From: Cycas panzhihuaensis
Taxonomy: Eukaryota > Cycadophyta
DNA: 64,000 bases
Assembly: GCA_023213395.1 (NCBI GenBank)
Contig: CM041465.1
Coordinates: 53,017,741-53,081,740 of the forward strand
Direction: 5' to 3'
Positions within the stretch are counted from its first letter, which is position 1. The number at the start of each line of letters is the position of its first letter. The notes below the pieces were generated by a model. The model made no database searches, was not told the origin of the DNA, and worked only from the letters and a program-made list of their open reading frames with translations. Below, piece by piece: positions 35,139 to 46,385 of the stretch. Made by a program: the position numbers and the translations under genes.

Positions 35139-37560
35139 ATGTGGCGTTCTCCGCGTCGCTTGCGAGGTTTGGCTTCGTTGCTAGAAGACCAATCGTCTCG
35201 TTCCCTTCCGTCGTCGAACACCAGATCGACAATGGAAGGTTACCCGTCCGATTGGGCCTACCATACTATGGTTTCGGGAACTCAAGATTTCCCTGCTTCT
35301 ATTCCAGAATCCGCCCATGATGGTGATGATTCCATCTACTACCCTGATGACCAATTCCATCCTGATGATTTTCGCCCTTCCGCCCATGTAGCGGAAGATT
35401 CTGCTCCTCATGAGACTCACCATCCTACGAGTAAACCTTACGAGGAGCGTCCCAAGGGATCCCCTACTTTCGAGATCCTGTCGACTTCGTATGGCTACGA
35501 GGATACCCCTCCCGCCGACGTAGTCGAGGCGCTTAGCGAGTATTTTTGAACAACTTGCCGCCAGCCGCATCCTAGATGGTTTGAAGAAGTGTTGCGCAAC
35601 GTAGCATCTTCCTCGTCCATCCCCGCGCCTTCTACAATGATTGATGCCTCTACCGCTTTCGTCCTCTGTGTATCTACCCTGGCTCCCAGGGCAAGTGTTG
35701 CGCCGCCTGTTCTGAGTCGTGGTCCTACTTCCTTAGGACCCGTCCGTGGCATGTCCTTTCCCCAACTCGGGGTTAGCATGCCATTTCTGAGTCAAACGCA
35801 TGCGCCGCCTTCAAATGTGGCACATGCGTTCCCTAGTAGGCCTCAGGGGCCTGCTAGCACTGCCGCCGTTGGATATGTAGGACCCACTCCTACATACATT
35901 CCAAACTCTGCTGGTGGTCCTTCCCTTTACGTGCCCCCAGGTTACGCATCTCAACCTTGGGGGCAGGTTAGGGGAAACCATCTCCCTGTCTATGGGGTGG
36001 ACCCGTTGCACCCATATGGGGTTGCGCCACCTACAGGTGGTCCGTATGGGAAAAACCTGGTTCCTCACCCGTTGTTCCCGTCATCTAGCGCCACTCCCAT
36101 TGCTGCGTCATCGCAAGGGAGTATACCTCCTTTCTAGAGCATTTACTCACAATCCCCTTTCCAACAAGGGGCGTTTCCCCAAGGAGGGATGGGTCTACCA
36201 CTCCCATCCATTCCTTTGCCAGTCGTTGATCCTTTAGCCCAAGCTAGGGCACGTCCTTTCGTGGACTATAGGTCGACGCCATTGTGCATTGGTAGCTAAG
36301 GACCAACTTGCGCCTCACCCTCTGAAGTTCCCAAATTCAGCGGAACTTGTCAAGCCAACTGAGCATGTCTGCGGCTTCTACATGGCGTGCATCGATTATT
36401 GGGCTTCGACCATATCTTGATGAAGCTCTTTCGCGGTCCTTGCGGGCGGCGCCCTCAAGTGGTTTCCGCCTTCAGCCCATTCGATCTCCTCATTCCGATG
36501 GTGGTGGGCGAGTTCGTCAACTATTTTGGCGTGGCGAATCCATTCGAAAGCGGAATGAAGGCGCTTATCGCTCAAACAAGGTCACGGCGAGATGAGCCGT
36601 GACTTTGTGCGGCGCTTTCATGATCTTCTTCACTCTACCGAGGCCACGTTGCACGAAGAGTTGAGCGAGATCTCTTAAATCAACGCACTTCACCACGAAG
36701 TGCATGTGGAAATCCTCAAGATGGGGACAACCACATGTGACTCATGATCTGAGGTGCTTGGCGGCTGGAGGCCATTGAGATCAAGGTGGACTCAGAAACC
36801 TCCTAAGCCCTCGCGGCGTCGCGGCGCCTCCCGTGAAGGAGACCAAACCTTCGACGGCCGTGATCTGCCTCTCATCAGGCGAGAGGACCCTAGATACTCT
36901 TACTTCCGCTATTCGCTCGTTCGAGCGAACGATGAATGAGCTAAAACTCCAACCTCCTTCGTCGCCAACCTCCCATAAACCTGTTCAGCAGACTTCTCGT
37001 GCGATGCCCCCCAAAAGGGGTAACACCCAGCCTTCCCAAGCAAGGAGGACCGATCCTCCCCTTGAGAAGAGGTGGTGCTCCATCCACGGGGAGTGTTTCC
37101 ATGACGATTCGCGTTGCCGGGCACAGCATCCACGCGGCCTGCCGCGCGACTCATCCCCTAGGCGAGCATCGAGGCCTAACCTCGATCAGCCCGTTCATAG
37201 AGACCCGTTCCCCAAACATGGGGAACGTGGTCGCATTGTTCAGCAAAGGAACAATTGGAATCGAGATAGATCTCCCGATGCTCGCCCTCCGCATGGTAAA
37301 GGGAAGGATGTGCGAAGGTCACCTTCCCCTTCGCGCTCCCCTGACCGCCGTGCTCCATCGCCCTCGCGTTCCCGCAACAAGGGAAAGAAGGTGATTCAAA
37401 TGCTCAAGACTACTCCACTTTATGCGTTAACCCGGTCTCAAGCCGCGAAGGAGGCAGCAGGTGCCTCTGCGTCTACCTTGCAGCTCGATCCCCCTCCGGA
37501 AGCTACTCCTCTGGAGATTCCTGCACTTACCAAGAGCATTCCCGTCCGCCCCGGTCGATT
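35139..37560 (+). pseudogene. gag of element B (many breaks)
   Basis: The homologous start is the ATG at 35139 (MWRSPRRLRGL). Stops occur at 35547-35549 (TGA where C has CGA) and 36135-36137 (TAG where C has CAG). The gag core (about 36340-36720) is scrambled by several small deletions. The tail from 36833 is open: MNELKLQPPSSPTSHKP, the knuckle-like WCSIHGECFHDDSRC, and the RS-rich SPSPSRSPDRRAPSPSRSRN. It runs without a stop into the protease region to 37771, which shows that gag and protease share one frame in this family. Confidence 0.85.
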
Positions 37561-39110
37561 CAACTTTAGGAGAGCCCTTACCCAATGCACAGGGAGGGCT
37601 AAGCCTTTCTCCGTAGTCGAAGAGCTTCTTACTGTGGCTGCCGGGATGTCCATCATGGATGTCTTGAGAAGTTGCGGAACAGCGCGCTCCTCTTGGAAGC
37701 TTCGGATCAAATGGCCAGCGTCCGTTCATGCCTTGGGTACAACCCCAGCGGTGAACCCGTTATCTCCTTGATCCCGAGATCTTCACGCTTCTAGTGGAAG
37801 GAGCGCTAGTGGAACTTCCCTTTCACCATCACCATAGATACTCCGATTGCGTTGCGGAGGCGTCGTGGACAGCGGTTCCTCCGTCGGCGCCATGCCTTCT
37901 TGGCGTTATGCAAGAGCTTGGTGTTTACGCCTTGGAACTGTTCCATGGCGTATTAGGAATTATGTGATGCAGAAGACTCCCTTAGGATTTGTCTTGATAC
38001 CCCTTACCCTCATCGTCGTCCTCGATGTCGATGTTGATTACAACTTACGGGTGTCGACCATGGCTTGACCAAATGGGGCCGTGTATTCCACGTTGGGGCA
38101 ACTTAAATTTGTCCATAATGGACAAATGAAGGTTGTCTCCCGCGAGCAATCGCTCGCCAAACCAACTAGGCCTTTCGCCCAGGCAAGCCACGGCCATACG
38201 AAGGGAAACAAATGCCCTTCCGACCATGCTTCAGCTTGCTCCATTGGAATCCCTGATTCCTCGTATCAAGAAGAAGATCCCACGCCTTCTTCTCCTGGTT
38301 TGACGCGTTTTGCTCCTATTGGTGTCGGGAGCTATGGGTATCTTGCCGTATTTGATGACGATGGATCCCGTAGTAAGGACGAGGATCGTTCTCACCCAGT
38401 CTCGCTCCTACACACCAGTGTGGGGCGTCTTCCTAGCCCTAGGCTCCCTCCTAGAGCTTCTTTTGTTGTAGATCCGGGCTCACATATCACATGACATTGC
38501 ACATGTCGGTCATCGCATTCCTGGCTCTTCTATCCCGTCGCCTCCCGTAGGTGACGATGTTGAGAGTTTCCCTCTTGCTTTTTACGAGGGACCTCTCCTT
38601 GACTCTCTTTCAAAGCCCCTTAGGGATGATGGGCAGTTTTCAGGCCATATCGGTCCTATCGCTTCCACGATATCCCGTGCCTCTCCCATTCGAAGTCAGG
38701 TCATCCATGGGGTGGACTACTTCGAAGACGACGAGGCTTTGCTAGAACACCATTTGGTTCCATCGAGTCTACCTCTGGTCACCACAAGCTTGGCCACGGA
38801 AGGTCTTAGCGATTGGGTCCACATTAGCAGGCCAATCCCCTCTTCCATTTCCTCCCTTAGGTTAATCTCGCCCCCTCCATTTCGAGGAGGAATGCCATGT
38901 GCATGGGGCGGCCGGGACATAGTCCTTGCCCGGACAAGGTCATCAGGTAGGCGAGAATGTACCCCTAACGGAGTGAGGGAATACACCCTTCTGTTTTGGG
39001 AGTTCCGCGATGTATTCGCGTGGGACTATTCAGACATGAAGGGCATTGACCCCTCCATCGTCACGCATAACCTTGACCCTTCACGGCGCTCGCCCGTGCG
39101 TCGAGTAGCG
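37561..39110 (+). pseudogene. Protease and linker of element B (broken)
   Basis: The string VVDSGSSVGAMPS (about 37865) covers the protease active site, with indels on both sides. The linker (38081-38494 open) reads FAPIGVGSYGYLAVFDDDGS. The pre-RT signature FAWDYSDMKGIDPSIVTHNL is near 39015-39075. Several small deletions relative to C change frame. Confidence 0.8.
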
Positions 39111-39895
39111 TCCCATTCACTCGAAGCTTTCAACTGCCGTTAAGATGGAAGTTGAGAAGATTCTGGACGCGGGACTCATTTCCTCCATCGATTACCCTAA
39201 GTGGGTATCGAATATCATTCCCGTTGCTAAGAAGAACGGGACCATTCGTATTTGTGTTGATTTTCGCGACATAAACAATGCTTGTCCTAAGGACAACTTT
39301 CCTCTTCCCTTCATCGATCAAATAATCGATCGTACGGCCGGATTCGAAGTTATATCCTTGATGGATGACTTCTCCGGCTATAACGAGATCTAGATTTCTC
39401 CCGAAGACCGCCATAAGACGGCCTTCACGACGCCATGAGGTACCTTTGCCTACAAGGCAATGCCCTTTGGTCTTAAGAATGCAGGGGCTACTTATCAAAG
39501 AGCCATGCATTTTATCTTTCACGACCTCATCAACAATACGTTGGAGGTCTTCATGGATGATATGATGGGCCTCTCTTATACCAGAGCCCATCATCCCTCT
39601 AACTTGCGCGCCATCTTCGCAAGATGCCGCAAGTATCATGTTAGTCTGAACCCGTTGAAATGCGTGTTTGCTATTACCTCCGGCAAACTCTTAGGTTTCC
39701 TCGTGTCCCAACAAGGAATCCAGATCGATCCGGAAAAAGTCAAGGCAATCCTTGACATGCCGCCGCCTAGGACCCAACGACAAATTAAGTCGTTTCTAGG
39801 CAGGCTTCGTTTCTTGAGGCATTTTTTGGCAGATTTCGCGATAAACGCCAAGCCTCTTACGAACCTATTGAAGAAAGGAGCCCCTTTTGTGCGGT
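39111..39895 (+). pseudogene. Reverse transcriptase of element B (two nonsense changes)
   Basis: 39145-39393 is open (MEVEKILDAGLISSIDYPKW, IRICVDFRDINNACPKDNF, SLMDDFSGYNEI) and ends at TAG 39391-39393, where C has CAG. A second nonsense change is TGA at 39436-39438, where C has TGG. From 39460 it is open again: AMPFGLKNAGATYQRAMHF, the catalytic VFMDDMMG (about 39547-39570), and ILDMPPPRTQRQIKSFLG. Confidence 0.85.
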
Positions 39896-40390
39896 GGATA
39901 AGACCCAAAAGGCCTTCGTGGGACTCGAGGAAGCTCTCGTTTTCGCTCCTCTGGCGCCTCCTCGCCGATAGGCCCTTCGTCTGTACACCTCGACAGCCAA
40001 GCGAATCCACGAGCGCAATGCTCACACGGAGGGCGATTCGAGGCAGGAGGGCCATTTATTTCATCAGTCGCACTCTCGTTGCCGCTAACTTGAACTACCC
40101 TCCTCCCAAAAAGGAATGCCTCTCCTTGGTCCATGCGACCAAGAAGTTTCAACATTACCAGCGATTCAACCAAGGTGATCGTTCAATCGATCCCTTGCGT
40201 TACTTTGCGTTCGGTTGTGGTAGGATGAGTCGTTGGGCCATCCTGCTTCAAGAATTCGACCTGCAGGTTGTCAACAGGAAGTCGAAGAAGGGAATGATAG
40301 TAGTGGAGCAATTAGCCGACGCTGCAATTCCCAACGCGAGCGGCATTCCTGTCGATGACTCTGTCCCGAACGAGTCTATTATGACCGTCT
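39896..40390 (+). pseudogene. Gypsy-type RNase H of element B (degraded)
   Basis: A small deletion near 39893 shifts the frame, so the DKTQKAF segment is lost. IYFISRTLVAANLNYPPPKK and ECLSLVHATKKFQHY remain, then LLQEFDLQVVNRKSKKGM, the tether to integrase. Confidence 0.75.
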
Positions 40391-41591
40391 AGGATGTTCC
40401 TCCTCACCCACTCGCCGATAGCGAGTGGTATGGCGACATCGTGCGATATTTGACCCAGCAAGAATATCGCCCTGAAGCTAGTAACAAAGTTAAGTCGCGT
40501 ATCCGCGCCACCGCCAGGCAATACTTCCTCGTAGATGAAGTGTTGTACAAGAGATCTTTCGATGGGATCCTGCTTCGCTGCGTCGCTCCTGACGAAGCGG
40601 ACCAAATACTCTGTGAATGCCACCATGGCATTTGTGGGGGCCACTTTGGGGGCCAATCCATGGCCCAAAGGATCCTCCGCATGGGCTATTACTGGCCGTC
40701 CTTGTTCAAGGGCATGCGCTGTGCCCTTAGATGTCGGCGATGCCAGGAGCACGCCAATGTCTCTCACATACCTTCCAAGGCGTTGCACCCTATCGTGTCT
40801 CCGTGGCCCTTCTCTCAGTGGGGTTTAAACCTCATTGGGGCTATATCACCGCCATCTTCCGCACAACATAAATATATCTTGACCGCTACTGAATACTTCA
40901 CTAAATGGGCAAAGGCAATCCCCATCCACTACCCACAGCAAGGCGATAGCCACCTTCGTCTACCCGGCATATTATCTGTCGTTTGAGTTCGGATGTCCTA
41001 ATTACGGATAATGGAACTTCTTTCTGTAATAAGGAAATAGACGAATTGTGTGAGAAATTCAAGATCTCGCATAAGACGTCATCCCCTTATTACCCCCAAG
41101 CAAATAGGCAAGTTGAATCTTTCAACAAAATGCTCGTCGGCATCTTGAAGAAAACCGTTGCCCAGTCTCAAAGGGTCTGGCACATCCAACTCCCTTCCGC
41201 TCTATGGGCTTATCGCACCTCCATCCGGACGGCTACCGGGATGACCCCATTCTCGTTAGTCTATGGAACTCAGGCGGTACTCCCGTTGGAAGTGGAGATC
41301 CCTTCTCTTCGGGTTTCTCTTCGAGGCCTCATTGATGAGGAGTCTATTGGTCAGGCTCGTCTCCTAGACCTCGAAGCCCTGGATGAGAAGCGCTTAGCGG
41401 CTTATCAAGCAAACCTCGCTTCGAAGGCCCGTCTGCAAAGGACACACGACAAATGTCTTCGTGCCCGTCCTTTGTGTCCCAAGGACCATGTCCTCAAATT
41501 GGAGTATCTTTACGATCGCTTGGCCAAATTCGGGCCCAAGTGGGTAGGCCTTAAATCGTTCTCGAAAGCCTCGATAGCAGTGCGCATGTGA
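40391..41591 (+). pseudogene. Integrase of element B (catalytic Asp changed, frameshifted)
   Basis: 40441-40986 holds the zinc-binding motif (CHHGICGGHFGGQSMAQRIL, RMGYYWPSLFKG, CRRCQEH) and WGLNLIGAISPPSS. Here the first catalytic Asp codon (GAC in C) is AAC (40828-40830), giving Asn. 40983-41591 reads DVLITDNGTSFCNKEIDELC, SPYYPQANRQVESFNKMLVG, and the GPY/F-like LAKFGPKWVG. A frame change lies between the two parts, near 40960-40985. Confidence 0.85.
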
Positions 41592-41691
41592 TCGCCACCT
41601 TAGACGGCTTAGAATTTGAGAAAGCGGTCAACGGAAAGTTCCTCAAGAAGTTTTACGCATGATCTTTCCGCTCTTTTCTTCGCCATGCTCC

Positions 41692-41861
41692 GAAACGAGC
41701 CTAAACTACCATTTTAAATTGTTTCCATTCTTCCTAACCACGGGTTGAATGGCAATTTAAGGTGGATTCATGCTTTGAAACGAGCCTAAACTACCATTTT
41801 AAATTGTTTCCATTTTTCCCAACCACGGGTTGAATGGCAATTTAAGATGGATTTTCGCTTC
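41692..41861 (+). repeat. 85-bp tandem duplication downstream of integrase, element B
   Basis: GAAACGAGCCTAAACTACCA starts at 41692 and again at 41777. Each unit includes TTTTAAATTGTTTCCAT and ATGGCAATTTAA. Element C has a single unit. Confidence 0.85.
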
Positions 41862-42467
41862 TTCTTCCAGTTCCTCCCGCGGAACCCGCGTTCCCATGTG
41901 CTTTTGGGAACCTTTGTCCTCCTATTTCGGCATTCCCCAACTAGGACGACGCTGTGGAGTATCGTTACTCCTCTCTCGTGCTTGTCGTTTCCTTCGCATA
42001 TTCCGCTATGCTCCCACAGCAGGCGTGTATGTCGCCCTATTTTCTAACCTCACACCTCTCGATCACCTCTGCTTACGGTGGATGTGTGTGCTCCTGTTAG
42101 ACATATGGCCATACATGGAAGGAAACATATGCATATGTTACAACAAAATATTATCTACATGTTTACATATTTACATGTTTGCATATTTACATATTTACAT
42201 TTACAACATACAAAAATATTCATTACAACAGTAAATCATACATGCTATCTCTATCATACATGATACACATCATTCCATGTCAAAATGGGGTCCCAATTAC
42301 CCCGTATATGTATATATGTCAAAATGTCATAGTACATCGTGTGTGTAGGAAGCTGGGATCCTTGCAGAGGGGGTACAATCATGTGAGTCTACATATGACC
42401 CCCTGGAGGCCCGCACTTTCCCGTCAAAATCATATATATGTACATCTCTTAGTCTAATGTTGCTGTC
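41862..42467 (+). other. Noncoding spacer of element B
   Basis: Homologous to 27990-28640 of C, with ACATAT/TTTACA-rich repeats at about 42120-42240. No protein is conserved. Confidence 0.55.
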
Positions 42468-44340
42468 CTAATCCTGGGGTCCCGTCCCGATGCTGTGATC
42501 CCTCTCACGGGGACCACATCCTGAGGCTCCTCCACAGGCCTCGTGAGCTGCATCACTCTCCTCATCCCGAGGCCGTCTCGGAGTCGTAGCCGCTGTATGT
42601 GTGCGTGTTCGGCTCCTGCTCGACCTCGAGACCATCTGCGCCACCAGCTGGTCGTAGCGGACCTGGATGCGATCCCTCTCGCCTCGGAGTCCCTCCTCGA
42701 TAGCTTTGAACCTCTCCTCCGATGCCTTAAGGTGCTCCTCCAGGACTGTTAGGCGAGTGCTGCTTCTTGTGTCCCCTCCTGGCCCGCTCTGGCTCTCTAA
42801 GGCTGGACACATGCGTCTGACTCGTCGCTCGCCCCAGCCACGTCGAGCTCTTCTTGCGGTGCCCTCGAATGCCATGTGCTCCTGGGTCACTGCAGCCTAG
42901 ATGTCTCTGACTCTCGCCCGGTGACGCTGCATGTAGGCTCCTGTCGATCTAGGTGCATCCTCCGCCTAGATGGGCGGTTGCCCCTCTGCGTAGACCTAAG
43001 GGAACATCTCCCTCACCATGGCCTCGACTAGCCTCTGCACCTTTGCTACTCTTGCCAAGGCAACATGCCATATATCAGTGTGTATCCTCGATGCATATCA
43101 TGAAATGAAATCAAAAATCTATCTAGATGTCAAATGACTAAGGAAACGATTAGGTCTCACCTGCCATGGCCGCCGGATCCTCTACTTGAGCGACATCCTC
43201 CTCTCCTAGACTTCTGCCAGCTGCTGGTACCTCACCCTCAAGTACGTCCTCTACCTCTACCTCGTCTCTAGCAGGGACTGGCTCGACCCTCACCTCTCCA
43301 GATCTCCTCACGATCCGTAGCCTGCCCCCCCTGGTCTCGGGCGCCACCTCGTCTCGGCGGACCACGATGGGCTGCCCTCATGGCGATCCGGATGGTCCTA
43401 CTGCTCCCTCGGATGACTGTGATGGACCTGCCTCTCCTGCAAGTCGTGATGGGCCAGCCCCATCTCCCCCGTCATCACTGTCATCGCCCCCATCATCACT
43501 GTCATCGTCGATGGGTGCTCATGTTCCTCCTACTTCGTCATCACTCTCCCACCTCACCACTCTGTATGGCTCTGCTATGTAGTCGGTCAGAGTGAGGAGG
43601 TCGAGTGATGTCGCGTCGACTGACCGACGGACATGGGCCTGGTCCTCTATCCCTCGGAGTCTCGTCTGCCACCTGTGGACCATCGGGGCCCACCTCGCTA
43701 TGGGGAATGGCCCCCCTGCCGGTGCCACTGCCGCAAAGTGGTCGAAAAACCAGCACTGTAGCAAAGTGCTGTATGAGAATCCTCCTCACCCCGATCTCCT
43801 GATAGTGTCTAGTTGGGCGACGAGGTTCACTACAACTAGCGTGGCCCAATCCGTCCTCTCATGGCCTCACCCGTGGCCTGCGTCCACCCATCCTCACAGG
43901 ATCTCCACAGTTACATTTTGGGAGATCCTAGCAATGCATAGTAAAATGAGCTTCCTCACCTAAAGATTCCCTGAAATGAGCACTGTTTGGTGGGGGGCTC
44001 CCCTCCCACCACTATCTTGCCCCGTGAGGCAGAGCCACCTCACATGTGCTGCCTTGGTGCTGGCGTCCTCGATCTCACAGTCTCCACATTTGGCACCCCT
44101 AGGATCCGTCTAATATCTCCTGGGGTGATGGTAATGTCTCCTATCTGAGGCAAGTGGAATACATGCCTCCTCATCCCAAGTGCGTCGATGTCCACCAAGA
44201 GCCGTGATCCGTCTGTTGGGGTCTTGAGGCCTTATGCAGCCGCATCTCTTCAGGTTCGCCCTGTCCTCCTCGGTCGCCATCTCTAGGTAACTCAAGATGG
44301 GCATGCCGACGTTTTCGCAGTTGTCCACCGCGATAACTGC
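42468..44340 (-). pseudogene. Antisense PMD gene of element B, second exon
   Basis: The minus strand after acceptor ATGCAG/GCAGTTATC (boundary 44340/44341) reads AVIAVDNCENVGMPILSYLE and MATEEDRANLKRCG. Small deletions disrupt the PMD core (HWD..HVFHLPQI, ILGVP-like). Then FFDHFAAVAPAGGPFPIARW, MVHRWQTRLRGIEDQAHVRR and SVDATSLDLLTLTDYIAEPY (43519-43764). The C-terminal part (42468-42890) is predicted as a coiled coil: VLEEHLKASEERFKAIEEGL, RGERDRIQVRYDQLVAQM. An acidic Asp-rich stretch separates these. The frame breaks mean this copy makes no full protein. Confidence 0.75.
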
Positions 44341-44486
44341 CTGCATTCATGAAAGTCAGTCAAAGTTAGTCTCCTAGCAGTCATCTAGGCTCCTAGCTGC
44401 TTGTCTGGTTGTCTTTTCTGGTTTTCAGGGGCTGTTTGGCCCCTCGTTTATTTTTCGATTTTACGCCTCGTCTGGCTCCAAATTTA

Positions 44487-44622
44487 GCGGTACCGCTAAA
44501 TCTGGAACGGGTCCCGCAGCGATTGCTCCTTCCAGCGGTACCGCGGCCAAGATCGCGGTACCGCTAAATCTAGAGCGGGTCCCGCAGCGATCACTCCTTC
44601 CAGCGATACCGCGGCCAAGATC
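44487..44622. repeat. 68-bp tandem repeat with palindromic GCGGTACCGC, in the antisense PMD intron of B
   Basis: Two units (44487 and 44555), each starting GCGGTACCGCTAAATCT and containing CCAGCGRTACCGCGGCCAA. A third partial copy follows. C has one degenerate unit near 30690-30770. Confidence 0.85.
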
Positions 44623-45074
44623 GCGGTGCCGCGATCTTGGCTACGGTACCGCTAGCAACCCCCCTAGAAAAGGGGATTTAGGCCCTGAAAATCAGAAATT
44701 TTTTGTGGTGGGCCCCTTGTGGGACCCACTGGGACCAGGGCTGCCTAATGCCTAGGTCCCCACCTCTTGCCGGGTCCAATTCGGACTCCGAGAGGCCCTC
44801 TAATTACCCATAAGGGGCATGAAATGCATTAAAAATTGGCTGAAAAGCAATAAACTTTAAATTTCGAAATGACGAGGGTTTCGTTAGATCCACTCAGGAT
44901 CGCTTTGTTGTCACCATCTCGTCTTTGGGGTCGTGACGGCTGTCTCTATGCTCGAATCTGACAGTCAGATCATCTCCCGTGTGCCTCTGAAGTCGGGTAG
45001 CGCTCCGCGTCGTAAGAGAGAAGGCCACAGTTTCGCCACGAGTGGTGAAAATGAATTCTATTTTCATCGTTTTT

Positions 45075-45085
45075 CCTTATATAGG
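45075..45085 (-). promoter_or_regulatory. TATA box for antisense PMD transcript (element B)
   Basis: The minus strand reads GCCTATATAAGGAAAAA. The downstream donor has lost three bases in B (CCTGAGTGGATC instead of CCTAGTGAGTGGATC), so splicing is probably impaired. Confidence 0.6.
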
Positions 45086-45602
45086 CGGGGGCCCTGACGG
45101 GCACTTCTTCCGTTTCTGGCTCCGCGACAGTCGTTGGGACCGTCTCGTTGCCCTCATAGCCTTTGCCTTTTGGCCCTGCCACCTATTGTGCTCCATGGAT
45201 GCCCTTTCTGCCTCCTCTTGCGAGGGCATTTATGGCGCCTCGTTTTTGCACTTTTGGCAGGGCCCTTTTACACCATTTTGCGTGCTACTCCCATGCATGC
45301 CTGAGTTTATACTCGTTTGGCTCGTTTCGCCGCCTTGGACTCGTTTTTGCAGCCCTTTCTCACTCTTGGGGGTCCCCAAAGGAAGTGCTCCCCCGTCCGG
45401 GGGCATGTTTTGCTTTCCAAAGTAACCTTTGGTACCCTAGGGCGTCTTTTCTCCGCCAACTTTCAGCTGGTGGCTGGATCCATTCTCGGGTACCCTCATT
45501 GCTAGGTCCTCCTACCCTTCTTGGCCATACTTTTTCCTGCTATTTGAGTCTTTGCTTCGCTTTCATTACTATCTGTTTACTACCAGAGCTTAGTATCCAG
45601 TC

Positions 45603-46025
45603 ATGTCTCTTCTCGTTTTTACCGATGGTGGAAGTCGCGGCAACTCTGAACCTTCCGCCGCTACGTGGATTCTTTGCAGCCCCTCTGGACACGATTTCTT
45701 GCGTTCTGGAGTCTTTCTTCCCAAGGCTACCAATAATGAAGCTGAGTACATGGCCGTTATTGAGGCCCTTACTGATGCTCTCCGTTTTCATCGTGGGTCC
45801 ATTGTGTTGTTTTGCGATTCTCAGGTCGTGGCATCCCATCTCACCTAGGTTTACCAGGTGCGATGCCCTCACCTGAGAACCCTCGCGTCCGCTGCCAAGT
45901 CTCTTCTGGCTTGTTTTTCATCGGTAGATATTCAGCATATCCCGAGGTGCCTCAATCTTTGGTAGGCCGAGGTCTCGTCCGCCTCATCCTTGAGCGTCGC
46001 CTCCCTCTTCTAGATGACCACTCTT
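45603..46025 (+). pseudogene. Second RNase H of element B, broken
   Basis: Starts MSLLVFTDGGSRGNSEPSAA and keeps D, E and D motifs (FTDGG, NNEAEYMAVIEAL, LFCDSQVV). TAG at 45846-45848 replaces CAG of C, and a later frameshift removes the last acidic residue. Same location, between antisense PMD and 3' LTR. Confidence 0.85.
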
Positions 46026-46385
46026 GAGGCTTGCCTGGCCAGCCTGTGCCCAAGTCTCTGGTTGCTGTTAGTTAGACTGCTTGCCCTATTTGTTGGGTGC
46101 CCTCTTACTTCACGTTGCACCGTGGCAACGGGGGGCATCCCATTTTACTTGCTTATTTCAGTTTCAGTTTGATGTTTGGATGACACGTAGGCAACCCCTG
46201 CGTTGTCCTCGTCCCCGTCTCCCTTGTCCACGCGTTCCGCCACAACGCTTGCCTACACCCTTGGTCCATGTGCCGCTCTTTATTGTTTTATATATATATG
46301 CATGTGCTACTCATATTTTTTTATTGTCAGCATTCGCCATCAGATTACGCTTCTAAGCAGTGAGGCTCTACTACCAAGGGGGCAG
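46026..46385 (+). other. 3' noncoding region and polypurine tract of element B
   Basis: No gene. AAGGGGGCAG (46376-46385) directly precedes the 3' LTR and is the candidate plus-strand primer; D has AGGGGGTAG in the same place. Confidence 0.7.
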
